Shown: positions 36,200-49,977 of the stretch, one piece after another
Layout of the letters: each line of letters starts with the position of its first letter
Position numbering within the stretch: the first letter of the stretch is position 1
From: Ricinus communis
Taxonomy: Eukaryota; Streptophyta; Magnoliopsida; Malpighiales; Euphorbiaceae
Direction: 5' to 3'
Assembly (NCBI RefSeq): GCF_019578655.1
Contig: NC_063264.1
Span: 6,737,213-6,801,212, forward strand
DNA length: 64,000 nucleotides
Notes under the pieces: generated by a model
Told to the model about the DNA's origin: nothing
Database searches by the model: none
What the model saw: the letters and a program-made list of their open reading frames with translations, nothing else
Position numbers and translations under genes: made by a program

Positions 36200-38390
36200 T
36201 TGCAATTTTTTTTGGAATAAAGTAAGAATAAAATATCGAATAAAAGAATTTTGCATTAAAATGTGTTTTCTTTGAGAAAAAGAGTAATTATATCAAAAAT
36301 AAATTTAATTAGGAATGGCTGATTGGGGGTAACGAACTAATTTTTCATTCTTATTTAATAGATATTTTTATTAAAGTCTTAATTGTTAATCTCTCATAAT
36401 ACACTTCTGTTAATTCCTTACCCTTTATATTACTAAGAGTTAAAAGTAAAATAAATGAATTCTATTGTTTTTATTTTGTCACTAACGATATAAACAATTT
36501 TAATTAATAAAATAGTTGTTTCGCTTGATTTTTTGAAAAATTATGTTAATTATATTTAACCATTAACATACATATTAACTAATATACCAATTTATTCTTA
36601 TAAAATAATATTAATATATAATTAGTATACTAATTTTTACAATTAATTGTATTTATTTAATTAAGAAAATAAACTAATATTATATAATATATTAATTATA
36701 CGTATAAATCAATATTATAAGTATAATTAATATCTTTGATTAGAATCATTAATTATTAAAAAATAAATTATTAGTTTATGTATTAATTGTATTTATAATA
36801 TAATGAATTATACAATTTTTAAAAAATTATTTTGTATATCAATTAGAGAAATTTTATGGCACATAAATAATATGACAGGTTAGATACATTAAATTTCTAG
36901 CTAAGCACTTTTAGGACTCAACTTTTATTTAATAATGTTACTAAATATCAATCTTTCGGTAAAACCACTGAAGTTATTATAGAAAGATATCATAATTTAA
37001 GTTAAAATAAGAGTGAGTTTAGGTAAGTAATTTGACTTTAAAATTAAGAACATGCAACTTGATTCAACCTGTTAGTTGAAATTTATTTATAAATTTAAAA
37101 TTAATTTAATATTTTAAATAATTAAATTTATATAAAAATATTATAACAACTAAATTCTAACAAAATAAATAAATTTTTTAAATAAATTTCATATTAGTAA
37201 ATTAATACATTCCATAACACTAAAATCTCTTTCAACTTTATTTTTTTATTTTATTTTCTCAGTCATATCTTTTTTTTAAATAAAATAAATTTATTTATGA
37301 ATTTCAATCAATATATTGAATTAATTCTCAATTATGAAATTTTTGTATGAAAGTTAAGGAACACAAGTTCATATTAGTTGAATTTCAAAGTCCAAGTTGC
37401 TAAAAGCCGAATCAAATTTAAATAATCTTCTATTTATATCAGCTCAATCCAGCTTATGCCAATAATACTTCAGCTTAAAAGAGTTGCGGCAGAGTCCAGT
37501 GTTTCAGTAGAGTCCAGCGGGTAGAACTCCATACCTGCAACGGTTGAAAAGAAAGAGGGCAATCTAATGCCTCAAAAAAGCAACTCACTCGATACAGTCA
37601 GGAATAGAATGCTATTTGTCAGAGCCTATGAGTTGAGCACATACAGTTGAGATTTTTTTATCCTTTAAAAAGACAGCATCATAACAAAATCAATTGTCCC
37701 ATTCTAAAAGCATAAATTGACAAGGTTATTGATCCTCAAATACCATAGCCTGATTAAGTTTAAAGGACAACTATAAATTAACATGTCTATCTTCAATTTC
37801 ATTCCACTAGCAGCATGTGAAATTCAAAATCCTAACAAACCATCTTTACATGCATCTGTTTCATTCAGTTTCCTAATAAAAGAAAGCCTGAAGGAACCCG
37901 CTTGTGCAGCCAAAGAAGGGCAAAAAATATATATATCTTCATTCCAGAAGTCAACATCACAATACAATGCGGCCTCCGGTATTCTGACAAATTGTTACTA
38001 TAAGAGAGCACTCTGAAAAAAAAAACATAGTAAACACCACTCTAGGCAGACAATTGTCTCATCAGAGTTCAAAATTTAAGCTTAAGCGGAAAGAATGGAG
38101 TATATAACACAACTATAAAATATTGCTGAGAATTTATTAAGCTATCAGATACAAAAATGTGATCTGGTTTGCTTTCCCAAGTTGAAAATTGTGGCACCTT
38201 ACTATTGCTAAAGTACATCTCACTCTAATTATTAAATCTTGTGATGCTTCAAACAAATTGTTGTTTCAGAACCTATCCGTTGATCAGTTCAACTCAAACC
38301 ACCCACAATTTTAAAGGGAAGAAATGACCGGTTCAGATTATTGGTGATTTGATCACTCTACAAACGGGGGACAGACAAGCCCATGATAAA
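36200..38390. other. AT-rich intergenic region
   Basis: 36300-37300 is very AT-rich and includes stretches similar in word use to the Helitron-like repeats at the right end. 37440-38390 is of more normal composition and may hold 3' UTR of SEC24A (see the splice-site pair at 38394/39164). The 77-codon frame at 37783 is not credible. Confidence 0.5.
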
Positions 38391-38393
38391 ATC

Positions 38394-39164
38394 CTGCAAC
38401 AATAAAATGTTAGAAACTGAAAGCCATTAACATTAACTATTTTCAGGTCACAATCAAATTTAGTAATTCATGGAAGATACCAAGCAATGACTCTCAGATT
38501 GTAAACAAGAACAATCAAAACGAAAATTTAATGACTTAGCCCGTTAATTATAAATAAAAAAATCTTAAAGAAACCAGGGCAGGAATTTTAATTACTGGAT
38601 ATAACAAAACTAGTATGGAGCGAGCTCCTCCCAAGTTACATGCAAGTAACTTTAGATCTAACAACCACCTTCCGAAATAAAGAACCTGAGGCTGGCTTAA
38701 TCATATTGAAGACAATCAAGTCATATACAAAACAGAAATAAAATGAAACAAAATCCACTTGCTTCCAAGAAAAGACAAGAAATGAATCCAGCCCAAGAAA
38801 CCAACATCTTCCATGAAGAAATTTAAAATCCAGGATGGAATCTGCAGCTTTCTTGACATCATTAAGAATAAAGGATCTCCAATAAGGGTATAAAACTTGC
38901 ACAGTACAAACACTATAGAGCGTAAAACTGATTAAGGATTCTCCCTACATGACTCTCCAGGACACATTATCCAATATAAGATGATTTTAACAGAGCGAAC
39001 ACAGAAAGAAAAAATCTTGAAACAAGATGTTAAGAGATGTAGATCAGCCCTCTCCATAGGATACGGTTTGAAACATATTGCTACCAAGTACATAATAACA
39101 CAGCTTATGTCAAAAGCCTTCCTCAAAGTAACCTCACTGTGAACTGGCATAAAATGTAAAATAC
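38394..39164 (-). other. Possible 3' UTR intron of SEC24A
   Basis: Seven bases after the SEC24A stop codon the minus strand reads GACAG|GTATTT, a good donor, and TTGTTGCAG|GATTT at 38394 is a good acceptor. Inferred only; alternatively the transcript simply ends in this stretch. Confidence 0.35.
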
Positions 39165-39171
39165 CTGTCAG

Positions 39172-42100
39172 CTATGCATTTTGTTGGACTTGTCGGTGTA
39201 TTTGCACCATCCAATCAACATATCCATTTGTACCCCCACTCTGGTCCTCCACAAGGTTCATGAGGAGAAGGAAGCCTTCTCTCGGCTGCTCACCTTGTCT
39301 TACAAGATGGCAGAGTTGATAATATGAATGATCACTCTCCCTTAATTTTTTAAGTATCTCCATCAACTTTCTTGACATTTCAGTATCATGCTCTCTAAGT
39401 GTGACCTGATAAGTTTATCACCATAGAAGGTTAATTACAGCCCAAGACTAAAGCAGCAACAAACTACAGAACGATGAAAACAAATTGTTCCAGAATAATA
39501 ACATAGGGACCTGAAACATAAGAAAGAAAAAAAAAATTCCTCAATAACCAAGTGATTAAATTCCATTTACAATCCATTGATAACAACTATCTTCCCTTTT
39601 GCTTTTCTTAAGAAGAAAACAGGGTGATATACAATTATAATGAGCACCATCCTGAAATGCTTCAGAAGAATCTGTCTTCCAAAATTTCCTTTATTTCAAC
39701 CATCACAGAGCGAACGAGAAAAACTAAAACCACCTTTAATATTTACCTGTGAGACCATCCAACATTTGCCTTCAAGGATAAACCATAATGCTTCATTTAG
39801 ATGGAGAAATAAGAGTGAATAAAAGACGAAAAGGCAAAGGGTTAACTCTTATCTCACATATGAATGTTTAATGAAGAAGAAAAGAGAGGTAAAGAGGAAA
39901 TAAAAATATTCTCAAGACCCACACTACTTTCCTCTAAACAATGGTGGGTAGCACTATTAGCTGTCTATGTTACGTTTTGCCTTTCAAGTATAACTGTTAA
40001 ATAATCTTTCCGGTTCCTTTCAATATGGAAATGAAAGAAATTACTTAAAATTTCCTGTTCTTTCTTAGCAATTTCTAAAGTGCAGAATTCCATTCCACCA
40101 AAACTCCCAAGCATGCGATAAATGATTGTGGAAATGAGCATAAAGCATTCAACGCCTCAATAATTTTGACACCAAAAAGACAGATTATGGCAGTGACAAT
40201 GTACCTTTGATAACTCAGCTGCAGCATCTGGTCCAAGTAGACCCATAGCTATATCAGGTGAAAGCATTCTGCCAAACCATAAAACAAACCGAAAACCATC
40301 ATCGTAAATATAAAGGCCTCTAGAGTCTAAACTCTCAGCTGTCAGTGTCAACCTCCTTATGATATTTCTGAACTCATCAGCCTGGGTAGAAGGCTGCACA
40401 AATGAGATCGAGATGCATCATCAACAAGACACAGTCTACAATGCACACAAGCGGTGGAGAGAAATTTATACCTTTAAGAGATGATCATCAATACGAATCA
40501 AGCAAGGATATAAGAGTTTTAACAATTTTTTAACAGGTAATGACATCATTGTAAATCCCGCAGCACAACGTTCATCAAGCTGAACATCAGCATACCCCCC
40601 TCGAAGAGGAGTGGATTTGCAAAGTGCTAATCCATATAGAGGCAAGAACTTTAGAGATTCTGGATATATCATCCGGCCTCCCAAGCGATGCTGCACGGCA
40701 TAGAGATTCCGGTATTCTCTGAAAGCTTTCACAATCCTTAGCTGTACAGAGTTTCGTGCATCTTCCAGTTTATGGGATAATGTTTTCTCAATTGCTGCAA
40801 ATTATATCAGTTGATCATAAAACCCATGATGTTTGTCTCAAGATCTAAAATCAGTATCAGCATAAAGTCCAGTTTACACATACCTAACCTACAAAACAAA
40901 GAAGCGATGGCACCAGTGTCAGCATGGCAGTACATGTCTCCCAAATCAGCAACTACAGGAGCTGCCGCCGTGTGTACTCTAATACGCCTCTCTCCACAAG
41001 ATGCAGTGTAACTTTTGCTCATTAAGAAAATTTTAATCACACTTGCTCTTCAGCTCATAAGATATTTTGCTAATTTAGATTAACAAGACAAACATCCAAG
41101 TGAAACAAATATAGTTGCTTAAACACAGTCAAACAGGCAAGGATGACGAAGTATCTTTTCCTTTTTGTTTTCTTCTCATCAAAACAACAAAAAGCACGAG
41201 GAAGTCCATGACCGGTGTAGATGACTGTAACAGTTCAAAAAACATCTTATTTTCTCTTTCTCAATTGTCTGACCAACTTTGATGGCAAAAACACAAATAA
41301 CCTATAACTAAAATTGGAAACAAGCAAGAAAATATTTAGGGTGACTAACTAGTAACCGTACATAAGACATTTAACTTCATTTATGGATGAAGTCAAAGTT
41401 AGCAGAACCACAGTATACACATGTGAGCATGTAGCTAAAACATAGAAATCCAATCATACATTTTCACCCAAAGGATACAGCAAAGCAACTTGGAAATATA
41501 CAGTCTGAGTTGTCAACAATGTCTCTTCCAGTGATAATTGCATTGCATATGCTTTATCGCAATCAACAGCTGGAAGCGCTAATAAATCTGTGGATCTAAG
41601 CATGAAATTCCCATGATAAGATGTGAACCGAATCCCTGAAACATAAAGCATATAAGTAAATCAGCTATCTCTCGAGCCAGTTCAAAAAAGAGAGGTGGAA
41701 ATGTAGAGAGAAAAAAAACAAAATGGAAGAACTAACAGCAACAGGAATGCTTTTGACATGGTCATGTCTTGCTTCTGATATGTGCAGAATGTTTTGGAAA
41801 AAGAAAATGTTAATAGACAGACCTTTCCCACATCTTATGCGCATAACAGATTCCCATGCAGTTTCCCTTGTAAGATCCCTAGCTAACTCATGCCTCAACT
41901 TCTCTCCATGATGAGCGGATTGGAAACTTGGATAATGATAAACCTGTCCTCCAGTATATTTAGCCAGAGTCCCTACAAATAAAGATGGCAACTAATTCAT
42001 ACAAATTACTAATATTTCACCTTTGAAAGGTTTTGTACATTATAATTTAGAAACAACCAAATAATTAGAAAAAACAGAACAAAGGAACAACCAGCAAAAT

Positions 42101-45100
42101 AGCCAAAGATGAAAAACGTGCATCTTCATTTTCAGACACACTTTCTCTATATGAAAACTAAACATGCATTACATTCTAAGGTGTAAGACTCATCAAATTG
42201 AGGAAAATCAGAAAACCCATATCCATAAAATCAAGCTAACATCAATAATGCAAACCCATTAAGGATGTGTAACATCCTACCACAAGTCTAATCACAAGTA
42301 ACATTCACTTAAGACCTGAAAAAGCATGCTTAAAAGACCTGTATGAGATACTAGAGAAGTCCAAAAGAAACCATTGTGAAGTTTCAAATTTGGTCCCGAC
42401 TGAAGTCAAAGACAGTGCAAGTTCAACTAAATATTGTACCGACACACAGCATGGTTTAAGTGAAAGTAAATACTTTACCTATGGAGGCTACATCAGTATA
42501 CTTGTCACTAAATGCATATATATTAACTCCTATCTGGTACTTGGTAAAATCAGCAGCTAATTGCTTATAAAATGGATCCTCTGGCACTCTCAAAGCACTT
42601 TCTTTATCTGTGCCATAAACACGAAGATCCTCGCCGCGCAACTTTAAACGGCCAACACCAAGAGATGGCATTGTATTCTGAAAAACTAGCAACTTTCCAC
42701 CAAGTTGGTTCTGGAGAGAGAGAGAGAAGTTAGACTAAAGGATATTTATAACAAAACTACTTCAGAAATAATAGCAAATGACAACCTTATTAGTTATTAC
42801 CTTCAAAAAATGAACATAAGCAAACTATATTATATGAAAAACAAAAAAAAAAAACTTACATAGGAAAAGGACAGGAGGGTGGGAAGAGAGAAGTTGAATG
42901 TCTGAATAGCTCTTTTCCAAATAATTCAGTATTCATGTTTAGTTTAGATTGTAGCTGTAGCTGTATCTAAAAGACGTATCAAAGATGATTTTCTTATAAA
43001 CCGCTTAGATGATTGCCAACTTACCAACTTATTTCCCACTCTTTGTTCAAGCAAATATTTCATTAAACAAAAGAGTTAAACATTGACATAAGAAAAGCAA
43101 ATTATTCAATTTTAAATTTTCTTTCTACTTTCATCTTATGTTGCCATGCATTGGTGCACTTAATACCTCAATAGGTTTTTGCATAGGGTGTTGAATATTT
43201 AACCAAAACTGTATAAAGAGTAAGATGCGAGTGTTTCAGAAAAAGAAAAATTCCACACCATAACCATGAATGCTGCTTTTAAAGCTGGACCAAATGCAGA
43301 TTCCACATTCATGTTGTCTTGAAACATTGATGGTAAAGTATCTAGAAATGCTTCCACAACGCTTCTTGACTCCGATAAATTAACAAGGAGATCATCAGGC
43401 AATGGAACAAATATATCATCTAAATCAGAAACCACCATCATCTGAGGCTGCGTCAATGATGACTGCACCAAAAAGAAACCCAAAACTTATTTAGCTGCAT
43501 CGCTATCCAATATGGGATGAAAATACATAACGCCTCTCCAAGAACTAGATTTTAGATAATGACATCACTTGCCTTCATGTTATAAAAATGTATTGTACTG
43601 TCGTAAGTGATAAACCCAATCTGTGTTCTTGGGAAGCCAGGTAAGTCGTCCAAACAAGACTTAATAGTTTGGGCCACAACCTGCATAAAGAACTCAAACG
43701 TCAACATAAACCATAAGAGGAGGAGTGCACACAAAAAGAAGACACTAATACCCAATAGTTACCTTTAGTTTGTTTGATTAAAAGAATCTACAAAGGAATA
43801 TTATATGAAATTATTAATCATTCATTCTGAAAATGCCAATTTTGATTAAATAGATGATGCAATCCCTTTTTTTCTTTCTCTTCAGCATTAATTTTACAGT
43901 CAACAATTACATCTACACCATTCCCCAAACTGATGCCTTCACTTGGGCCAAGATCTAAGGATACTTTGCATATTACAGAATGCCCAAATTGCAAATATAT
44001 ATCGGTCTACATCTTACTGTTAAGCGATAAAAAAGAGCTGCATACAGTTCATATAATATCCTTACTTCACATTTCATAAGCAAGAATCATATAGCAGAAA
44101 CAAAAGTCTCCTATTTCAGGGTTGAACTTAAACCATGTTCTGTGTTATCACATGCATTAAGTTGTAGAAGGCTAAAGGATTTTGCGCAGAAGCTACTCTC
44201 TAGCTGGAAAGGACTTACCTCAATCATGCCACTTCTAACTGCAGATATCGAAACATCAATGAGAAAGAAATATAATGGTGGCATTGGCGGCCGCACCATA
44301 TACTCTGTTGGAGCAACAAACTCCACACTGCCCTTAGTAAGCTCAGGTCGCTGGTCCAAATCAACTCTTCTTCCAGTGGCATCTAAATGGGCAAAATACT
44401 CACCAGGCACTGAAAATGAGAATAATTATTGATCAGCAAATGTGTTTGTAACTAGACAAAACCACAAATGCAACAACCATATTAGGAAAATATTAAACCT
44501 GAAAGAAACAGTCTCATTACCAGGGTACAAAAGGAAAACAGTTTTTGAAGACCTCTTAAAAAATCCAATGTAGTTGACCATAATAGAAGATAAATAGTTA
44601 CACATTTTTTTTGATAATCGAATCTGTAACACTGTAACTACACCCAGTTTCTAAAGATACAAAATGGACCACATCAACTAAGAGAAAATAAGTACCCATG
44701 TAATCTCTGCCATTTAGTTTAATAGGATAAATGATATTCATATCAAATAAAGCAATTTTTTCATTTATCGGTAACAACAATTTATAGCATTTACTTGCAT
44801 AAGTTGAAAGCATACACACACCAAACCAGACCCTAAACATCATCCTAAAAGATGCAGGTACAACCCATAAGCCAAAGTGGAGGAGTAATAGACAACTCCA
44901 AAAAGTAGCTTCTCTCAGAGATCTTACAGCTATATGAACAAATTGAATAAAGTGAAAAACCTTCAAACAGCACAGATGACCTATGTGATAAATTGCTATT
45001 AGACCAACTAGCTTTTGCTATTCCCATAAGATGCTGCTCAAAAGGCACAGATCTTTTGTCACATGCATAAAATACAGATTTAACCATGAGTAAAATCTAA

Positions 45101-46469
45101 CAAGGTACACAATGTTCATGATTACAGACAGATATTGGTTATGGCCCAAACACTATCAAACGGCTTCTCACATCTACATCTATCAAAAGACAGGGAAGAT
45201 TTACCATCGTTAAGCAGAGCACAGATGTTGCAACGCCACTTCCTTCCAGCATCTGTAAATGTGACATATGGATTTACATATGTACGACATCTTCTACAAC
45301 GAATTATACCAGTTGAAACAAAGTTAAGTACCGGCACCTCCTCCTAGATAGACAAGAAGAGAAATAAACAATTAGACAATATATTTCTAAATAAAGGTAA
45401 TCATAGCATGTGAAAACTATCAAATGGCTCTAATTGCAGAGATACTAACACCATCAGGAGCTTCTGCAAGAGGACAAACAACAGCTCCTAGAGGTAAATG
45501 CCACCTCGAAACCAAAGACTGAGAATTTGGTATTGCACTAGTAGTAAGCCGTAGATATCTAGGATCACAATTCATAGAAAATGCCTCAGCCATTGGAGGT
45601 GGCTCCACATCACTGTCCAATGGCCTTGGCAATGCTTTCGGATCAATTCCTGGTTCAATTGATCCTGGAATAGAGCCAATAGAGAGTGAATTAAAATCTT
45701 CCAACAATCCTTGGATGCCACCTGTGGGAGGTATGGAGCTTGCTTGTTGAAGTTGGTCCCTTGGATGCAAGCCAAAAGGGGCAGCTACAGGTGGAGGTTG
45801 AGCAAAACTTGCTTGTTGAGAAGGAAAAGGAGGAGATGGTGTTGCTGCAGGAGGTGCATAACTTCCTTGTTGAGCTTGAAAAGGAGACTGTATTGGAGGG
45901 GATTGTGAAACTGCAGTAGATTGCTTTATATATCCAGGTAAAGGTGGCTGCAAAGTGGCTCTAGTAGGAGGATAAGATGGCTGAAAGCTGGGCCTAGAAG
46001 CAAAAATAGATGAATCTGGTGAAGATTGAGGAATGTTTACATTTGAAGGTGGAGATCCTATAGGTACGGAAGGCATCTGTGGCTGTGGGCGAAATAGAGG
46101 TGGTGATGATACTTGACCTGCAGGAGGTTGGAAGGGTGGTTGCCCAACAGGTGGAGCCCCAGAAGGAGGAGCTTGAGGAGTAGAGGAATATTGTGGAGTT
46201 GGGAACCGCTGGAAGGGTCCAACAGTAGAAGGCACATATGATACTGGAGGAGCAGGTCTAAAACCAGAGGGCTGTGGTACATTTGGAGGCCCAGACGGTA
46301 TAGAAGGCATTGTAGTTTGAGGAACAGCTGGTGGACCAGTTCTAAAGCCAGGTGTCTCCGATCCCACCACAGGTCCAGATGACGAAAATGGCGTCATAGT
46401 TGGAGGAGCAGCAGCAAATGGTGAAGGATTCATAGGAAAATTTGGACGACCAGGATTTTCAGTGCCCAT
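39172..46469 (-). CDS. SEC24A: COPII coat subunit SEC24A-like
   Basis: Twelve coding exons: 46469-45450, 45343-45205, 44409-44219, 43680-43573, 43462-43259, 42710-42479, 41972-41823, 41635-41479, 41011-40884, 40794-40472, 40393-40205 and 39405-39172, giving 1024 residues, close to Arabidopsis SEC24A. SEC24 binds SEC23 and selects cargo into COPII vesicles at ER exit sites. Residues 1-260 are Pro/Gly/Ser/Gln-rich, as usual. A zinc finger uses Cys356, Cys359, Cys378 and Cys381. The trunk follows ([38 protein letters not shown]), then the beta-sandwich ([20 protein letters not shown]), helical domain and gelsolin-like domain ([15 protein letters not shown]) to the end VQQNA. Start chosen at MGTENPGR, four codons after an in-frame ATG, because it matches the family. 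Intron 4 is GC-AG and intron 8 is U12-type. Intact. Confidence 0.95.
41012..41478 (-). other. U12-type (minor spliceosome) intron 8 of SEC24A
   Basis: Donor reads |GTATCCTTTG, an exact match to the U12 consensus RTATCCTTT. Only this donor restores the conserved reading (Leu-Leu-Tyr-Thr-Ala-Ser). Near the acceptor TTTCTTAAT resembles the U12 branch site TTCCTTAAC, with the branch A 10 bases before the AG end. The 3' end lacks a pyrimidine tract, also typical. Confidence 0.9.
43463..43572 (-). other. GC-AG intron 4 of SEC24A
   Basis: 110 bases. The donor is AAG|GCAAGT, the classic GC-type donor that otherwise fits the U1 consensus. GT donors nearby give a wrong frame; only this one joins Asn-Met-Lys to Ser-Ser-Leu-Thr as in SEC24A proteins. 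Confidence 0.87.
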
Positions 46470-47720
46470 GGTTTTCAACAAAATAACTCTATGAATTATA
46501 TGCCTATGCTCCCATTACCTAACCTGGCAAAGCACATAGTTCAAGATGGAAATTAATACATTACTATAACAAGAAGGCTATAAAGGCATTAAAAGATAAG
46601 GCGAAGTAATTTTGTTTCTAGGTTTAATCTGCCAAAACAGGAAAATCTGAAATAGTTTGCCTCATAAATTAACAGGCTTAATCTGCATATCCTAAATCTA
46701 ATAAATAGTAGAGCTCTAACTTCACTGCAGCTCTAATCATCTAGTTCCACCACATGCAACGAACCATGTACTAATGTTATTTGCAGTAGCAACTTGTTCT
46801 ATAATAACTTAACTTGTCACATAGAAGCTATATAGTAGCTATAACCTGAATTGTATCACCAATCTTGAGTTCTAGGACCAATGCAAGAATGACCAATCAA
46901 CATCATATGCATAATAAGTAGCATTTCAAGTTGTACAACTAGAAAACCGAAAATACAGGACAAATAGTTTAAACACTTAATGTTACAGGGTTAACACTAA
47001 AAAACTAATTCTAATTTCCAGCTTCCTTTTTTCCTTTGATTAATTCAGTCCATCCAAATAACATATTTTAAATTTTTTTCAATAAAAGAACAGACTCTAG
47101 AACCTTTTTAAGCAAGTCTTATTCATGTTTTCTAATAAAAAAGTGAGCAATTTTTTTCTTTTTCCTTATGAGAACTGCTTCACGACTGCAAAATGCTTCC
47201 CTTAACTCGCGGAACTATCTATTCACATAATGCCTATGATCATACATTCTAAAATTGTCTAGTGAGTAGCTAGACACTAAACCATCAAAACAACCAAAAT
47301 TAATAACATCAAAAAAACAAATACAACAACAAACAAAAATCTACGGTAAACAACATTAATGAATCAAAGGAAACTCGCTAAAATTACTGAATCAACAGTG
47401 AGAAAGAAACACATGGACTAAAACATGCAATTGAACTCGAGAATTTACCTAATCAAAGATCGTGGTAAACATAACAATAAATTAATCGAGTGACTAAGCT
47501 AATGAATTGAGTATATTAGCAATTGATTCTCTTTTACTAGGTTTGATCCAGAGAAAGAGAAATCGGGGTATGATTTGATCGGGAATTGGGTTAAGAGAAA
47601 CCCTAGATCCAATCAAATGTGAAGACGGAGAAGCAACGAAGATTCTGAAAGAAAGAGAGAGAATGAGACAACTCACACAAGCAGAGAATGAGAGTGATTG
47701 ATTGATTCGAATTATCGTTA
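46470..47720 (-). promoter_or_regulatory. SEC24A leader with a probable 5' UTR intron
   Basis: A leader-like stretch ends near 47449 at TTAG|GTAAAT, and TTGCCAG|GTT at 46524 is a matching acceptor, leaving 54 untranslated bases before the ATG at 46469. The outer leader (about 47450-47720) is rich in TCTC and contains GGATCTAGGGTTTCTC, typical of plant 5' UTRs. No TATA box seen. Confidence 0.55.
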
Positions 47721-47829
47721 GATCCGACCCAAATTTTTTTATGTCAAAACTTACTTTTACCTCTGCTCCAGGGTGGAGGTTACTTGGTTGGTCCACCCGA
47801 TACTTAGTTTCTTTTATGAATATTTTTTA

Positions 47830-48595
47830 TCCAAAAAATAAAGGCAAAAAGTACAAATACACCCCCAATGTTTGCACCCAGGAGCACATAAGCCCCTAAA
47901 TAATTTTTTGGTGCAATTAAACACGTTTATCATGTTCATCTGCATCATAAGCCCCTCAGCAAGCAAACGATTCCTTCATCCCCAGCAAATGGAAGTCTTC
48001 TCTAAGTTGATGTGGCGAGTTCAGTCAGCCACATAAGACCCATCTACAACGGTTATATCAAGCCTCTCTATTAGCTTCTTTATTTTCCCTTATGAACTCT
48101 AAAGATTGAAATCAAATTGAAAAAGGGGAAGAAGAGAGTTTTTGAATTCAAAGGGTAGTGTATATAAACCCACAAGTAAAGAAACAGTTATATATGTACT
48201 CACCATAAATTGACAAGCTAGTTGATGTAGTGGTGCAAGAGAAGTTAAAAAACATTCAAGCTGTCCCAACAACAAAGTATTCATATCCCATAAACCTTCA
48301 TAATATGAGGATAACAGTAAATAAATACGCACCCACCAACTAACCAAATCACAGCCCTCCATCGCCACAAATCTAAAATGTAAGAAGATTTCTACCCTTT
48401 TGAGTCTATCAGAAAATCAGTAGAGATAAAAGACTTGAGCATGTGTCAATAATAGGTGTATACAGGATAAGTATGATTCAATTGCATTACTGTATTTTAT
48501 AAAGGTAAGTGATGATAATAAAGGAAAGCATGTGGTATAATTTGTCTTGCGCTGGTGGAAAGGAGTAAGACTGGGTATAGTGCCAACTGCCAAAA
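47830..48595. other. Repeat-like intergenic stretch
   Basis: Begins with GGCAAAAAGTACAAATACA, followed by a sentence of CCCC-containing words (CACCCCCAATG, AAGCCCCTAAAT, AAGCCCCTCAGC) that looks like the end of a dispersed plant repeat. I could not find its other end. No gene seen. Confidence 0.35.
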
Positions 48596-48666
48596 TATTA
48601 ATACTGTCGCATGGTGGAGCGTTCCTTTGCATGCGAGAGGCGCATGGTTCGAGTTGCTGCAGTTCC
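48596..48666 (+). pseudogene. Decayed tRNA-Ala(UGC)-like sequence
   Basis: The middle matches tRNA-Ala: GGTGGAGCG, TTTGCATGCGAGAGGCGC with anticodon TGC, and GGTTCGAG of the T-arm/B box. The acceptor ends do not pair and one base of the anticodon stem is missing. It is either a dead tRNA gene or the head of a tRNA-derived SINE. Confidence 0.6.
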
Positions 48667-48839
48667 TTTTTTTGCTTGTAATTTTGAGGTATTTCCTTTG
48701 CAGATGGGTCAACGTTGAGGGTGTGTTTACACCTTTTCCCAAAAATAAAAAGCCACTTAACAATATTAAACCTGATATAAGTTTCTACCGCTGTAAAATA
48801 ATCAATAATCATATCTTTATTTTTTAATAACTCATACTT

Positions 48840-49972
48840 TTAACTCAAAGTTAATTATATAAATAATGATATAAAATTTTATTTTTAATTATATGTCACT
48901 ATTTCAATATATAAAACTTTTCTTCTAGTATATATACTTATATCTTGTACCATATAATATATATATGTTTCTGATACACAAGATTTAAATTATTTTTTAT
49001 TGTTTATTAATCTTTTAATTAGTAAATTATAATTTAAATTTTAAATATTATTTTTATATTACATTTTAAATATTATATTCACTAATAACTTAATTTTATA
49101 ATCAAATAATATTTTTAATGTATATTATTAATATTCTATTTAACTAATAAGTAAGTTCCTATGAACACGGACATGCAGTCTGCAAGAGGAAAGAAAACCT
49201 GAATTTGCAAACTAATTTCTACTTTTAGTTAGAAGGAAGCCATGAATATACCAAAAGTGCAGCTTGCAGTTGCACCCTCTTATGTTGCTAAAGAAAAGGA
49301 CCCAAGTCCAATTCAAACAACCAAGTCCGACAATAACAACAAATCTTGATTCTTGAACATGAAATTTTTGAACTGTCTTGGGCCAGATAATTTACATAAG
49401 GTCCAAAACTTTAATTGTTTTTTTCTAATTATTTTTCTTGTTTAATTTTAAAATAAACTATTCATTCTAAAGAGAAACAATTAACTAAATAAATGATAGT
49501 AAAATGGCGAAATATTAAATAACTGTTTATCATTTTGAAAAAGAGAAGGTCAAATGGGGTCAGATGAACTTTATACACAACTTGATTATTCCATCATGAT
49601 TTAAACAAGTGAATAATTGTGTAATTCAAAAAAAAAATATAATAAAACCTCTTCATATTGATATTCTATATAAAACTAATCTCTATATAGTGATAAAAAC
49701 TTAAAATCTAAATTTGAGCTAATTATAAATAAAATAAACTCCCTATTATAATAAGTTATATAAGTTCCGTCTTAAAAAAAATATTTATCTGTATAATAAT
49801 ATTTATATATATATAACTTTAAAAAATATATATTATGCAATGCTTTATTTTACTATACTATTATTCTGTTCAATTAATTGTAGTTTAATAATATAACAAA
49901 ATATTTATAAATTTTATTTATAGTTTTATCATTTTATCAATAAGATTAAATATTAAATTTAAATAAAAGTTT
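48840..49972. other. AT-rich intergenic region
   Basis: No gene seen. Low-complexity A/T sequence flanks the solo LTR. Confidence 0.65.
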
Positions 49973-49977
49973 TGATA

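Noticed and set aside
47494..47796. 100-codon minus-strand ORF before SEC24A
   Set aside because: Overlaps the SEC24A leader and probable transcription start; sequence is leader-like, not protein-like.
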